From NCBI GenBank assembly GCA_945913255.1, contig CAMEDC010000005.1, positions 1-64,000 on the forward strand: a DNA stretch of 64,000 bases, in the 5' to 3' direction. Positions 1 to 7,643 of the stretch are shown here, one piece after another. The notes under the pieces are model-generated. The model was given only the letters and a program-made list of their open reading frames with translations. It searched no databases and was not told the DNA's origin. Position numbers and translations under genes: made by a program. Position 1 is the first letter of the stretch. The number at the start of each line of letters is the position of its first letter. Source of the DNA: an uncultured Lachnospiraceae bacterium (GTDB lineage: Bacteria > Bacillota > Clostridia > Lachnospirales > Lachnospiraceae).

Positions 1-120
1 CAACGAACACCCACAAGCTTTGCTTGTGGGCTTCGTGCGGATGCGAGACAATGGTGAGTGCAACGAACACCCACAAGCTTTGCTTGTGGGCTTCGTGCGG
101 ATGCGAGACAATGGTAAGTG
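1..120. repeat. Two tandem 60-bp hairpin repeats
   Basis: Positions 1-60 and 61-120 are the same 60-bp unit and differ at a single base near the end (gtgagtg versus gtaagtg). Each unit holds a 9-bp perfect inverted repeat (10-18 with 22-30, and 70-78 with 82-90) around a TTT loop. The stem extends outward through ACGAA (3-7) and TTCGT (32-36). The array ends abruptly at the ribosome site of the NlpC/P60 gene and may continue beyond the left edge of the window. It probably forms the 5' untranslated region of that gene. Confidence 0.9.
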
Positions 121-139
121 CAACGGAGGAGCAATACAA

Positions 140-1345
140 ATGAAATATAGGGCAATCAGTGCCTTTTGTCTTGGAATCATGGTAGTTGGTATGCTGAAAA
201 CAGGTTCCCTTAAGGAGATTCCTGTCCAGATAGTTACCGAAGAGACAAAAGGACAGGAAGTGCTGCCTGTAACTGATTCCGTTTTTTCACTGCTTCCGGA
301 TAATATAGGAAATAAAGATAACGAACAGTCAGAAAATATAGTGCCTGACGTGGTACTTAAGGATGAAATTTTACCGGTTCAGGAAGAAGCGGAAGAAAGC
401 GAGTATGCAGATCTGGCAATTGCTGATGTAACAAATTATGTGAATGTTCGAACAGAACCTGACACAGACAGTGAAATTGTTGGTAAAATATACGATGGTG
501 CCGTGGCACAGATTCTGGAAACGGCAGGTGAGGAGAATGACTGGTTTAAAGTAATTTCCGGAAATGTGGAAGGCTATATCAAATCGGAGTTCTTTCTCTA
601 TGGAGAAGCTGCAGAGGCAGTCATAGAGGATTACGTAACCAGATATGCTGTAGTCCTGGCGGACAGACTGAATGTACGGGAAGCTCCTGATTTGGAAGCA
701 AAAAGAATCGGCTATATAGATAATGGTGAGAAGGTAAAACTGCTTGAAAATCAGGGCGATTGGTTAAAAGTCCAATATACTTCTCAGAAAACGGGATATG
801 TTGCAGCTGAATATGTGACAATTACAGAAGAATTTATCTATGCCAAAACTCTGGCGGAAGAAGCAGCGGAAATAGCTGCCAGGAAAGCTCTGGAAGCAAG
901 ACAGAATATCTCCGAATCAGATGCTGCCGAAAATGTGGTACTTACAGTTTCCGCACCGTCAGGTTCCTATTCTTCCAATAATGAACTCAGAAGTGCAATT
1001 ATTGAGTATGCAATGCAGTTTTTAGGAAATAAATATGTTCACGGAGGGCAATCTTTACAGACAGGCACAGATTGTTCCGGATTTACAAGTCTCATTTATG
1101 CTGAATTTGGCTATTCTATCAGCAGAACGCCATCAGGACAGCTTGCGAATGCTGGAACGAGTATAGCGTACAGTGAAATACAGCCCGGAGATATTATCTG
1201 TTATGGTTCCGGCGGTAAATGTACGCATGTTGCATTGTATATCGGAGATGGTCAGATTATTCATTCAGCAAACTCCAAAAAAGGCGTTGTGATTTACAAC
1301 GCCGATTATGATACGATATTGGGTGTGAAAAAGATAATTGAATAA
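140..1345 (+). CDS. Secreted SH3-domain NlpC/P60 peptidoglycan hydrolase
   Basis: Predicted cell-wall endopeptidase of 401 residues that cuts peptide stems of peptidoglycan outside the cell. Residues 1-20 form a signal or anchor segment. Two bacterial SH3 (SH3b) repeats lie at about 92-155 and 168-228, followed by an alanine/glutamate-rich linker. The NlpC/P60 domain covers about 283-401, with the catalytic Cys in GTDCSG (C312) and His in CTHVAL (H363), and a further His at 375. I start at ATG 140 because GGAGGA lies just upstream at 125-130. The open frame extends back to position 20, but that part is translated hairpin repeat with no ribosome site. The gene ends one base before the stop of the convergent CapA gene. 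The family assignment is firm; the exact bond cut is not visible from sequence. Confidence 0.9.
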   Translation: MKYRAISAFCLGIMVVGMLKTGSLKEIPVQIVTEETKGQEVLPVTDSVFSLLPDNIGNKDNEQSENIVPDVVLKDEILPVQEEAEESEYADLAIADVTNYVNVRTEPDTDSEIVGKIYDGAVAQILETAGEENDWFKVISGNVEGYIKSEFFLYGEAAEAVIEDYVTRYAVVLADRLNVREAPDLEAKRIGYIDNGEKVKLLENQGDWLKVQYTSQKTGYVAAEYVTITEEFIYAKTLAEEAAEIAARKALEARQNISESDAAENVVLTVSAPSGSYSSNNELRSAIIEYAMQFLGNKYVHGGQSLQTGTDCSGFTSLIYAEFGYSISRTPSGQLANAGTSIAYSEIQPGDIICYGSGGKCTHVALYIGDGQIIHSANSKKGVVIYNADYDTILGVKKIIE

Positions 1346-1346
1346 A

Positions 1347-2660
1347 TTAGTCAGAGTCGGATGTTCCCAGAATGTCCGACTTTTTTAATATCCATTCTCC
1401 GAAGATTTCTTCACTGGCACTTTGCAGGTATTCCAGGTGGAGAGGAACACCGCCGTAATTCCATAGACCATGCTGTGCAGCCATTTCTTCCGTATATTCT
1501 TCCAGAAGATAAACCTGATCCAGACGGACAGGGCCGCTTTTATAGTGACAGACGAGAGGGAGAACCCCAGTCTTTGTATCGGTAATCTGAATAGTATCCT
1601 CTGTGACATGAAAAGTAACCCATGCCATTTCTTCCAGCATAGAGAGTGCATTTTTCTGGGTTGATACATAATTTCCCAGAGAATAGTAACATAGAGAAGT
1701 ATTACCGTTTTCTGAAGTAATCCACTCCACAGGCTGGGGAACATGAGGATGGGTTCCAAGAATTAAATCGGCTCCCGCCTCGGTCATCTCCAGCGCAAAC
1801 TTCTGCTGGTAGGAGGAGGGGGTCTGCTGATATTCCGTTCCCCAATGTGGACAGACAATTACAATGTCAGCGGCTGAATCGGCAGCTTGAATATCCTTGA
1901 TAACCTGTGGGTTTAAGGATGTAAAATCAATGGCACCCGTAGTCTTGTCATAATCACAAAGTATATTCAAATGTCCTATGATATCCTTTGGAATAATTTC
2001 CAGATTAGGACCATAGGTATAATTCAAAATAGCGAAGGAGATATCTCCGATTTGTAATAGAGAAGATGAGGTATCGGGGGTGTTATCTTCATAAATTCCT
2101 GCCATGAGTACATCCGGATAATTTGTTTCCCAGAAAACGGAACAATTGCGGATACCATTTATTCCCTGGTCAGCAGCATGATTTGTGGCATGAAGCACTA
2201 CATTAAATCCGGCATTTGCGATAGCATCTCCAACCTGGGTAGGTGAGTTAAAATAGGGATATCCGGAAAAGCCCAGCTCGTTTCCACCGAGTATAGTTTC
2301 CTGATTGATAATACGGATATCGGAGGCATCCAGATAATCGCTGATATTTTGGAACAGAAAAGAGTAGTCATAAGTCCCATCTTCCTGTTTTCCGGTATTT
2401 ACGATACCCATATGAATCAAATTATCACCAAGAGCCATAAGTGAAATATCGTATTCTTCAAAAGGCACCGGTGTAGGCTCAGGCTCCGGCGATGGGGAAA
2501 CAAAGGAAGGAATATAATCTTCTTCGGAAGCTGAAATGACCGGGCCGGACGACAGAACCTCTGAATCATCGGAAAGAGAAAGTCCCGGTGCGGTAAATAT
2601 GCATATTGTGAAGAACAGGATAAGAAGAATCCATGTAGGAATAATACGTTTCTTTTTCAT
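1347..2660 (-). CDS. CapA-family (PGA_cap) metallophosphatase-fold protein
   Basis: A 437-residue protein of the CapA / poly-gamma-glutamate synthesis family, which has a calcineurin-like metallophosphoesterase fold. It has an N-terminal membrane segment (about residues 6-24) after a KKKR start, then a low-complexity Pro/Glu linker. The family motifs follow in order: ALGDNLIH, NQETILGG, HATNHAADQG, CPHWGTEY and GTHPHVPQP. The His/Asp/Asn residues in these motifs are the expected metal ligands. I choose the start at 2660 because AAGGAG lies 9 bases upstream; the frame continues 36 codons further without a ribosome site. It stands alone, with no capB or capC nearby, so a role in capsule synthesis is not supported. 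An outer-surface role is likely, but the substrate is unknown. Confidence 0.85.
   Translation of the reverse strand: MKKKRIIPTWILLILFFTICIFTAPGLSLSDDSEVLSSGPVISASEEDYIPSFVSPSPEPEPTPVPFEEYDISLMALGDNLIHMGIVNTGKQEDGTYDYSFLFQNISDYLDASDIRIINQETILGGNELGFSGYPYFNSPTQVGDAIANAGFNVVLHATNHAADQGINGIRNCSVFWETNYPDVLMAGIYEDNTPDTSSSLLQIGDISFAILNYTYGPNLEIIPKDIIGHLNILCDYDKTTGAIDFTSLNPQVIKDIQAADSAADIVIVCPHWGTEYQQTPSSYQQKFALEMTEAGADLILGTHPHVPQPVEWITSENGNTSLCYYSLGNYVSTQKNALSMLEEMAWVTFHVTEDTIQITDTKTGVLPLVCHYKSGPVRLDQVYLLEEYTEEMAAQHGLWNYGGVPLHLEYLQSASEEIFGEWILKKSDILGTSDSD
1355..1386 (+). terminator. Terminator of the NlpC/P60 gene, inside the end of capA-like gene
   Basis: AGTCGGA (1355-1361) pairs with TCCGACT (1375-1381), followed by a run of T. 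The hairpin is made from the last codons of the convergent CapA-like gene, because the two stop codons are one base apart. Confidence 0.75.
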
Positions 2661-2685
2661 GAGCAGTTCTCCTTCTTTTACTTGT

Positions 2686-2713
2686 ATCATAGTCTTTTTG
2701 GATAAAATGTCAA
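2686..2713 (-). promoter_or_regulatory. Promoter of capA-like gene
   Basis: On the minus strand TTGACA (2713-2708) and TATGAT (2691-2686) are 16 bases apart, about 25 bases before the start codon at 2660. Confidence 0.65.
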
Positions 2714-2755
2714 CCCATGCAATAAGATGCGAAAGGAAATCTGTCAAAAGCTGTC

Positions 2756-2784
2756 TTGTGATTTTCACAGCGATATCTTATAAT
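2756..2784 (+). promoter_or_regulatory. Promoter of the GH13-like gene
   Basis: TTGTGA at 2756-2761 and TATAAT at 2779-2784 with a 17-base spacer, 44 bases before ATG 2829. It is divergent from the capA-like promoter. Confidence 0.65.
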
Positions 2785-2828
2785 AATTTTATATTTGTTT
2801 TGGATTTAAATGGAGAGAGGCTGATTTT

Positions 2829-4760
2829 ATGACAGAATATAAAGATTACAGAAAGCCGTATCCGCTGGGAGCACATTTAACGGGAAACGGGATATGCTTT
2901 TCCTTTTCTTCCGCTAAGAATTCCTGCGGCGTAATTATATATGATAGAAAAACCGGAAAAGAAATTCGAAAAGAACCCTTTACACAGGAAGAAAAAATCG
3001 GGAAAATTTATTGCAAATATCTGGAAGGATTGGATGCAAAGGAAATATCCTATCTGTTTTACGAAGAGGAAAAACTGATACCTGATTATCATGCGAGAGC
3101 ATTTGCCGAGAAGGCAGTTTTTGGGAAAAAGCGCGGAATGAAAGAATTTCGTGCAATTATTCCGGATAATCGGTATGACTGGCAGGATGACAGACGTCCG
3201 ATTCTGAAAATGCAGGACAGCCTTTGTTATTGTATGCATGTCAGAGGATTCTCGATACATCCTTCTTCCCGGGTAGTACACAGGGGATGCTTTTCCGGAA
3301 TCATTGAAAAGATTCCTTATTTGAAGGAAATCGGTGTAACAACTCTGGAACTGCAGCCTGCTTATGAATTTACGGAAATTTCTGCAGCGTGGGAATCGGA
3401 AAAAGAAGAATATGTTGGAGCACCCTCTTATATCCTTCAGGAAGATAATACTGTCAACGAACAGAAATTGAACTATTGGGGATATAAATCTGCATTTTAT
3501 TATGCGCCAAAGTCTGCTTATTCCTATCGCGACGATGTTGTAAGTGAATTTAAAGATCTTGTCAGGGAACTTCATAGAAACGGGATGGAACTGATTATGC
3601 AATTCTATTTTCCCGAGAATGTAAAAAAGTTGGAAATTCCTGAAATACTCCGTTTTTGGGTAATGGAGTATCACGTAGACGGATTTCACTTGATGGGGAC
3701 AGGAATCCCCATAGATATGATTGCTACGGATGATATGCTGTCAGATACAAAATTATGGTACGATTCCTTTGCCATAGATAGCATCTACGGGAAAGATGAG
3801 ATACCGGCTTATCGAAATCTTGCTTTTTACAGAGATGATTATCTTTATACGATGCGGCGTTTCCTGAAAGGGGACGAAGGTATGCAGGAAAGTGTACTCT
3901 ATCAGATGCGACATATTCCGGAAAAGTCGGGAAGAGTCCATTACATTACGAACTATAATGGATTTACGTTGATGGATCTTGTCTCATATGACCATAAACA
4001 CAATGAAGCGAATGGTGAGGGAAACAGGGACGGATGCGATTATAATTTCAGCTGGAATTGTGGAGAAGAAGGTACAAGCAGGAAGGCTAAGGTAAAGGCA
4101 CTGCGTTTCCGACAGGTTAAAAATGCCATATGTATGCTGCTGTTTACGCAGTCTATGCCATTGATATTTATGGGAGATGAATTCGGAAATTCCCAGAAAG
4201 GAAATAACAATCCCTACTGTCAGGATAATACGATTGCATGGCTTGACTGGAACAATCAGAAGAAGAATGAGGAATTGCTTTCGTTTTGGAAGCAGCTGAC
4301 GGCATTTCGAAGAGAACATCCCATTCTCCACGCGGAAAATGAATTGCGACTTATGGATTACATTGGATGTGGCTATCCGGATTTGTCCTATCATGGGAAA
4401 AGCGCATGGAGACCACAGACGGAACACTACAGTCGTACTGTCGGAGTAATGCTTTGTGGAAAATATGTTAAAGGTGAAAGGGCAGAGGAAGATGACTTCC
4501 TTTATATCGCAATAAATATGCACTGGGAAAAACATGAACTGGCGTTGCCAAAGCTTCCGAAAGGCATGAACTGGAAACAGATTATTACTACAGTCGATGA
4601 AAACCAGGAAAAACAGAATGATGAAAGCGAACAGAATCAGGAATCCCCTATGTGTGAACTGAAGCCCAGAAGTATTTCTGTTTATATCAGTACACAGTCA
4701 AGTGTAAAAAATCGAAAGAACAGAAAGGATACGGTTAATAGAAAGAAAAAAGATGAGTAA
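2829..4760 (+). CDS. GH13 isoamylase/GlgX-like protein lacking catalytic residues
   Basis: A 643-residue homologue of bacterial glycogen debranching enzymes (GlgX/isoamylase branch of GH13). It has an N-terminal CBM48-like beta domain (about 10-125), a TIM-barrel region and a C-terminal beta domain. Non-catalytic hallmarks are well kept: YHVDGF (281-286), DLVSYDHKHNEANGEGNRDG (383-402) and the GDEFG...GNNNPYCQDN stretch. The catalytic motifs are not. Region I (DVVxNH in the family) is MQFYFPEN at about 257-264. Region II (GFRFD) is GFHLMG at 285-290. The expected region III acid is absent near 306-316. Region IV (AHDGFT) is NYNGFT at 375-380. All three catalytic carboxylates therefore appear lost. 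The tail (about 605-643) is polar and lysine/asparagine-rich. The gene overlaps the next one by 8 bases. It is probably a glycan-binding or regulatory pseudoenzyme, not a hydrolase. Confidence 0.85.
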   Translation: MTEYKDYRKPYPLGAHLTGNGICFSFSSAKNSCGVIIYDRKTGKEIRKEPFTQEEKIGKIYCKYLEGLDAKEISYLFYEEEKLIPDYHARAFAEKAVFGKKRGMKEFRAIIPDNRYDWQDDRRPILKMQDSLCYCMHVRGFSIHPSSRVVHRGCFSGIIEKIPYLKEIGVTTLELQPAYEFTEISAAWESEKEEYVGAPSYILQEDNTVNEQKLNYWGYKSAFYYAPKSAYSYRDDVVSEFKDLVRELHRNGMELIMQFYFPENVKKLEIPEILRFWVMEYHVDGFHLMGTGIPIDMIATDDMLSDTKLWYDSFAIDSIYGKDEIPAYRNLAFYRDDYLYTMRRFLKGDEGMQESVLYQMRHIPEKSGRVHYITNYNGFTLMDLVSYDHKHNEANGEGNRDGCDYNFSWNCGEEGTSRKAKVKALRFRQVKNAICMLLFTQSMPLIFMGDEFGNSQKGNNNPYCQDNTIAWLDWNNQKKNEELLSFWKQLTAFRREHPILHAENELRLMDYIGCGYPDLSYHGKSAWRPQTEHYSRTVGVMLCGKYVKGERAEEDDFLYIAINMHWEKHELALPKLPKGMNWKQIITTVDENQEKQNDESEQNQESPMCELKPRSISVYISTQSSVKNRKNRKDTVNRKKKDE

Positions 4761-5298
4761 AGCATGGCAGCATTTTAAGACAATTACGCATCATAAAATA
4801 CTGGTAGCACAGGGTTGTTTTAAAGTTGGTTTGTATAAACAGGGAATAATGCATGATCTTTCAAAATACAGTCCGACTGAGTTCCTTGTAGGTGCAAGGT
4901 ATTATCAGGGTACAAGAAGTCCCAACAATGCAGAGAGAGAGGATACAGGATATTCTGCTGCCTGGTTGCATCATAAAGGAAGAAATAAGCATCATTATGA
5001 ATACTGGTTTGATTACAGCGTTGAAAGGCCGGGAGAAATGGTCCCTGTTCCGATGCCTGACAAATACATTGCAGAGATGATAATGGATCGTATTGCCGCA
5101 AGTAAGGTTTATCAGGGGAAAAAGTATACCGATGCTTCTCCGCTGGAATACTACAGAAGCGGACATGGAAGCAGAGAACATGCATTGATTCATCCGAAAA
5201 CAAGAGCAGTTTTGGAAAAAATGCTGTTGATGTTGGCAGAAGAGGGAGAAAAAAAGACTTTTGAATGCATCAGCAGGGAACTGGTTCATAAAAATTAA
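4753..5298 (+). CDS. DUF5662 family protein
   Basis: A 181-residue cytoplasmic protein that I recognise as the DUF5662 family, common in Clostridia and of unknown function. It has no signal peptide or membrane segment. Conserved-looking His/Asp clusters are visible: HHK near 13-15, MHDLSKYSP at about 33-41, HHKGRNKHHYEYW at about 73-85, and HPKTR near 151-155. The spacing of HD and HH pairs resembles a metal-dependent helical hydrolase, but that is inference. Its ATG lies within the last codons of the GH13-like gene (8-base overlap), which points to translational coupling. It could therefore act with that protein, though no shared pathway is evident. Confidence 0.8.
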   Translation: MSKAWQHFKTITHHKILVAQGCFKVGLYKQGIMHDLSKYSPTEFLVGARYYQGTRSPNNAEREDTGYSAAWLHHKGRNKHHYEYWFDYSVERPGEMVPVPMPDKYIAEMIMDRIAASKVYQGKKYTDASPLEYYRSGHGSREHALIHPKTRAVLEKMLLMLAEEGEKKTFECISRELVHKN

Positions 5299-5377
5299 TT
5301 GTTTAAGAAAAAACATGGTCATGCACGGATTATTCTGCAACATCATATGATATTGCAAAGCATAAACGGAGTACCAT

Positions 5378-5692
5378 ATGAATTGTATTATTATACTTTT
5401 GCTGCTTTGCTGCTGCAATGGCTGTGGAAATAATGGAATTTTCGGCTGCCATTCTAATATGTGCTGTGACAGAGAAGAGCGGTGTGAAAGAAAAGAAAGA
5501 GCTTGTGATCGCAATCATTCCGAATGCGGTTGCGCAAGAGAGGAAGCAAAAAGAGAGACAAGAGAAAGCAGAAGAGAAGCAAGAGAGCAGGATAGAAGCT
5601 GTGACCTTTCGGAAAGAGGCCCTTCCTCATGGCAGGATTATCCCTCTATGCCCAGAAGAGACAGGGATAAATGTGATTGCGATGAGAGATAA
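5378..5692 (+). CDS. Small cysteine-rich membrane-anchored protein
   Basis: A 104-residue hypothetical protein. It starts with a short hydrophobic stretch (residues 4-13, Ile/Leu then Cys-Cys-Cys). Cysteines follow at 16, 24, 29, 30, 36, 43, 50 and 52, then a highly charged Arg/Glu segment (about 53-85) and a CDCDER end: about 15 Cys in 104 residues. GGAG at 5368-5371 is placed correctly for ATG 5378. Similar short Cys-rich proteins with an MNCIIILLLL-type start are familiar to me from Lachnospiraceae, but I know of no function. A second overlapping frame (5418-5717, 99 codons) is open, but it looks like a shadow and lacks a good ribosome site. Metal binding or envelope disulfide chemistry are guesses. 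Confidence 0.6.
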   Translation: MNCIIILLLLCCCNGCGNNGIFGCHSNMCCDREERCERKERACDRNHSECGCAREEAKRETRESRREAREQDRSCDLSERGPSSWQDYPSMPRRDRDKCDCDER

Positions 5693-5722
5693 AGTGATAT
5701 GTGAAAACTGGATATAAGATGT

Positions 5723-5756
5723 AAAAAAGCGGCAGAGAATAGTTCTGCCGCTTTTT
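5723..5756. terminator. Bidirectional terminator between Cys-rich gene and potD
   Basis: AAAAAGCGGCAGA and TCTGCCGCTTTTT form a 13-bp stem with a 7-base loop. There are A-runs on the left and T-runs on the right, so it can serve both the plus-strand gene and minus-strand potD. Confidence 0.85.
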
Positions 5757-5778
5757 ATGTTATAGCTTTTGGGGATTC

Positions 5779-6840
5779 TTAATTTGACATAACCTCTTTC
5801 CAGAGATTATTGTACATTTCGTCACCATCCTCGCCCAGATAGATAAATGCTTCCAGATCGTTGTATTTGGACAAGTCAGGGAAGGCAATTTCCGAATTTT
5901 TGATATCTTCGTCTTCAATTTGTTCCTGTGCAACTGTGTTGGGTGTAGAATACGTAATGTATTCAAAGTTCATCAGTGCAATATCTCCTCTGCACATAAA
6001 ATCGATAAACTTTTCCGCATTTTCCTTATTGGGAGCATTTTTCGGAATAACCCATCCATCAATCCAGACGTTGGTACCTTCATCGGGAATCACATATTCC
6101 AAATCCGGATTTTCACGTTGGGTATAGATGGCCTCACCGGAGTAGATAACACCAAGTGCAGCTTCGCCGCCAATCATTTTGTCACGTACCTGATCAACTA
6201 CATAAGCCTGAACAAGGGGCTTCTGTTCAATGAGAGAATTTTTTGCCACTTGCAATTCATTCTCATCCAAAGTATTCATGGAATAACCGTTCAACTTTAA
6301 AGCGACCATAAAGGCATCTCTGACAGAATCCTGCATCAGAATATTATCTGCATACTTCTCATCCCAGAGAATAGACCAGCTGGTAACAGGCTCTTCAACC
6401 ATGGTTTTGTTATAAAGGATACCTACGGTACCCCAGCAATAGGGGACACAGTATTTGTTGCCGGGATCGAAGCTTTGTGCCTGCTCATAGTACTGAGCAC
6501 CTATATTTGCCTTTGCGTTTGGCATATTGTCAAAGTTAAGTTCCTGCAACAAATCATTTGCAATCATTTTATTAATCATATAATCGGAAGGGCAGATGAC
6601 ATCATAAGCAGAGGAGCCTGCCTCTACCTTGGGATACATTCCCTCATTTGTTTCAAATTCATCATAGATTACCTTGATGCCGGTTTCTTCTTCAAACATA
6701 TCAAGGGTCTGAGGATCGATATATTCTCCCCAGTTGTAAACATAGACAACTCCGTTGCTGGTTTCTGCTTTGGAGCTACAGCCGGTTAGAGAAGACGTTA
6801 CAAGGCAGCCGCAGAGCAGTAGTGAAAAGATTTTTTTCAT
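5779..6840 (-). CDS. potD: Spermidine/putrescine-binding lipoprotein PotD
   Basis: Extracellular solute-binding protein of the polyamine ABC importer, 353 residues, last gene of the minus-strand potABCD run. It has a lipoprotein signal peptide with lipobox LTGC (Cys 21). The mature start resembles PotD proteins (VYNWGEYIDP), and typical blocks such as YDVICPSDYMI and PYCWGTVGILYN follow. The start at 6840 is supported by GAGGAGGA just upstream. It lies 20 bases after potC, so it is cotranscribed, and it ends at a strong terminator. The lipoprotein would sit on the outer face of the membrane and hand polyamines to PotBC. The choice between putrescine and spermidine cannot be made from what I see. 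Confidence 0.92.
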   Translation of the reverse strand: MKKIFSLLLCGCLVTSSLTGCSSKAETSNGVVYVYNWGEYIDPQTLDMFEEETGIKVIYDEFETNEGMYPKVEAGSSAYDVICPSDYMINKMIANDLLQELNFDNMPNAKANIGAQYYEQAQSFDPGNKYCVPYCWGTVGILYNKTMVEEPVTSWSILWDEKYADNILMQDSVRDAFMVALKLNGYSMNTLDENELQVAKNSLIEQKPLVQAYVVDQVRDKMIGGEAALGVIYSGEAIYTQRENPDLEYVIPDEGTNVWIDGWVIPKNAPNKENAEKFIDFMCRGDIALMNFEYITYSTPNTVAQEQIEDEDIKNSEIAFPDLSKYNDLEAFIYLGEDGDEMYNNLWKEVMSN

Positions 6841-6860
6841 AATGTATTCCTCCTCAAAAA

Positions 6861-7643
6861 TTATGCTTTATGATTGCCGTTTCGTTTCGGCGTATAGTTT
6901 ACAAGAATTAAAAGTATCAGTACAGAAACAAAAATAATAGCGGAAAGAGCATACATTTCCGGCTTTATTCCCTTTTTCACCTCGGTATAAATCTTGGTTG
7001 AGAGAGTATCAATTCCCGGTCCCTTCGTAAAATGTGTGATGATAAAATCATCCAGTGACATGGTGAAGGCCATCAGGAATCCCGAAAGTATACCCGGAAG
7101 AATATCCGGGAATACCACTTTGAAAAAAGCCGTCAGCTGTGATGCTCCCAAATCTAAAGCCGCTTCATAGGTGTGGGGATTAAGTTGCTTCATCCTGGGC
7201 ATGACACTCAATATGACATAGGGAATATTAAAAGTAATATGTGCCAACAAAATGGTTAAAAATCCAAACTTAATTCCCAGGCTGATAAATAACAGCATAA
7301 GGGAAATACCGGTGACAATCTCGGCATTGAGCATAGGAATATTGGTAATTCCCATCAAAATCGTACGGTTCCTTTTTTTCATGCACTGCATGGAAAGACA
7401 TGCGATGGTTCCTATCAGGGTAGCAGCCAGAGCAGAGAGAAAGGCAATTGCAAGAGTATTCCAAAGTGCCTGCATGATCACTTCATTTTCAAACAGACTC
7501 CGATACCATTTTAAAGTGAAACCACCCCATTTTGCCCTTGTCTTACTGGCATTGAAAGACAAGACAATCAGAGTCGCAATGGGAGCATACAAAAAAATAA
7601 AAATGAGGGCAATGTAAATTTTTTTTGCTGCGGTTTTCATCAT
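6861..7643 (-). CDS. potC: Polyamine ABC transporter permease PotC
   Basis: Inner-membrane permease, 260 residues, with about six transmembrane helices and the typical binding-protein-dependent permease EAA loop (EAALDLGASQLTAFFKVVFPDILPG, about residues 168-192). This loop docks with the ATPase PotA. The start ATGATG at 7643 overlaps the potB stop codon by four bases (7640-7643), with GGAGG 10 bases upstream inside potB. It is the second of the two permeases in the potABCD operon. The assignment rests on motif, size and the fixed gene order next to PotD. Confidence 0.92.
   Translation of the reverse strand: MMKTAAKKIYIALIFIFLYAPIATLIVLSFNASKTRAKWGGFTLKWYRSLFENEVIMQALWNTLAIAFLSALAATLIGTIACLSMQCMKKRNRTILMGITNIPMLNAEIVTGISLMLLFISLGIKFGFLTILLAHITFNIPYVILSVMPRMKQLNPHTYEAALDLGASQLTAFFKVVFPDILPGILSGFLMAFTMSLDDFIITHFTKGPGIDTLSTKIYTEVKKGIKPEMYALSAIIFVSVLILLILVNYTPKRNGNHKA

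Noticed and set aside
1-139. N-terminal extension of the NlpC/P60 protein to position 20
   Set aside because: These 40 codons are translated hairpin repeat. A good ribosome site (GGAGGA) and a signal peptide start point to ATG 140.
2877-3689. Minus-strand open frame of 270 codons opposite the GH13-like gene
   Set aside because: Phe/Ile-rich antisense shadow without a start signal; the plus-strand protein has clear homology.
5418-5717. Alternative frame of 99 codons overlapping the Cys-rich gene
   Set aside because: No ribosome site and no family pattern; the 5378 frame has GGAG and a recognisable type of start. Not fully excluded.
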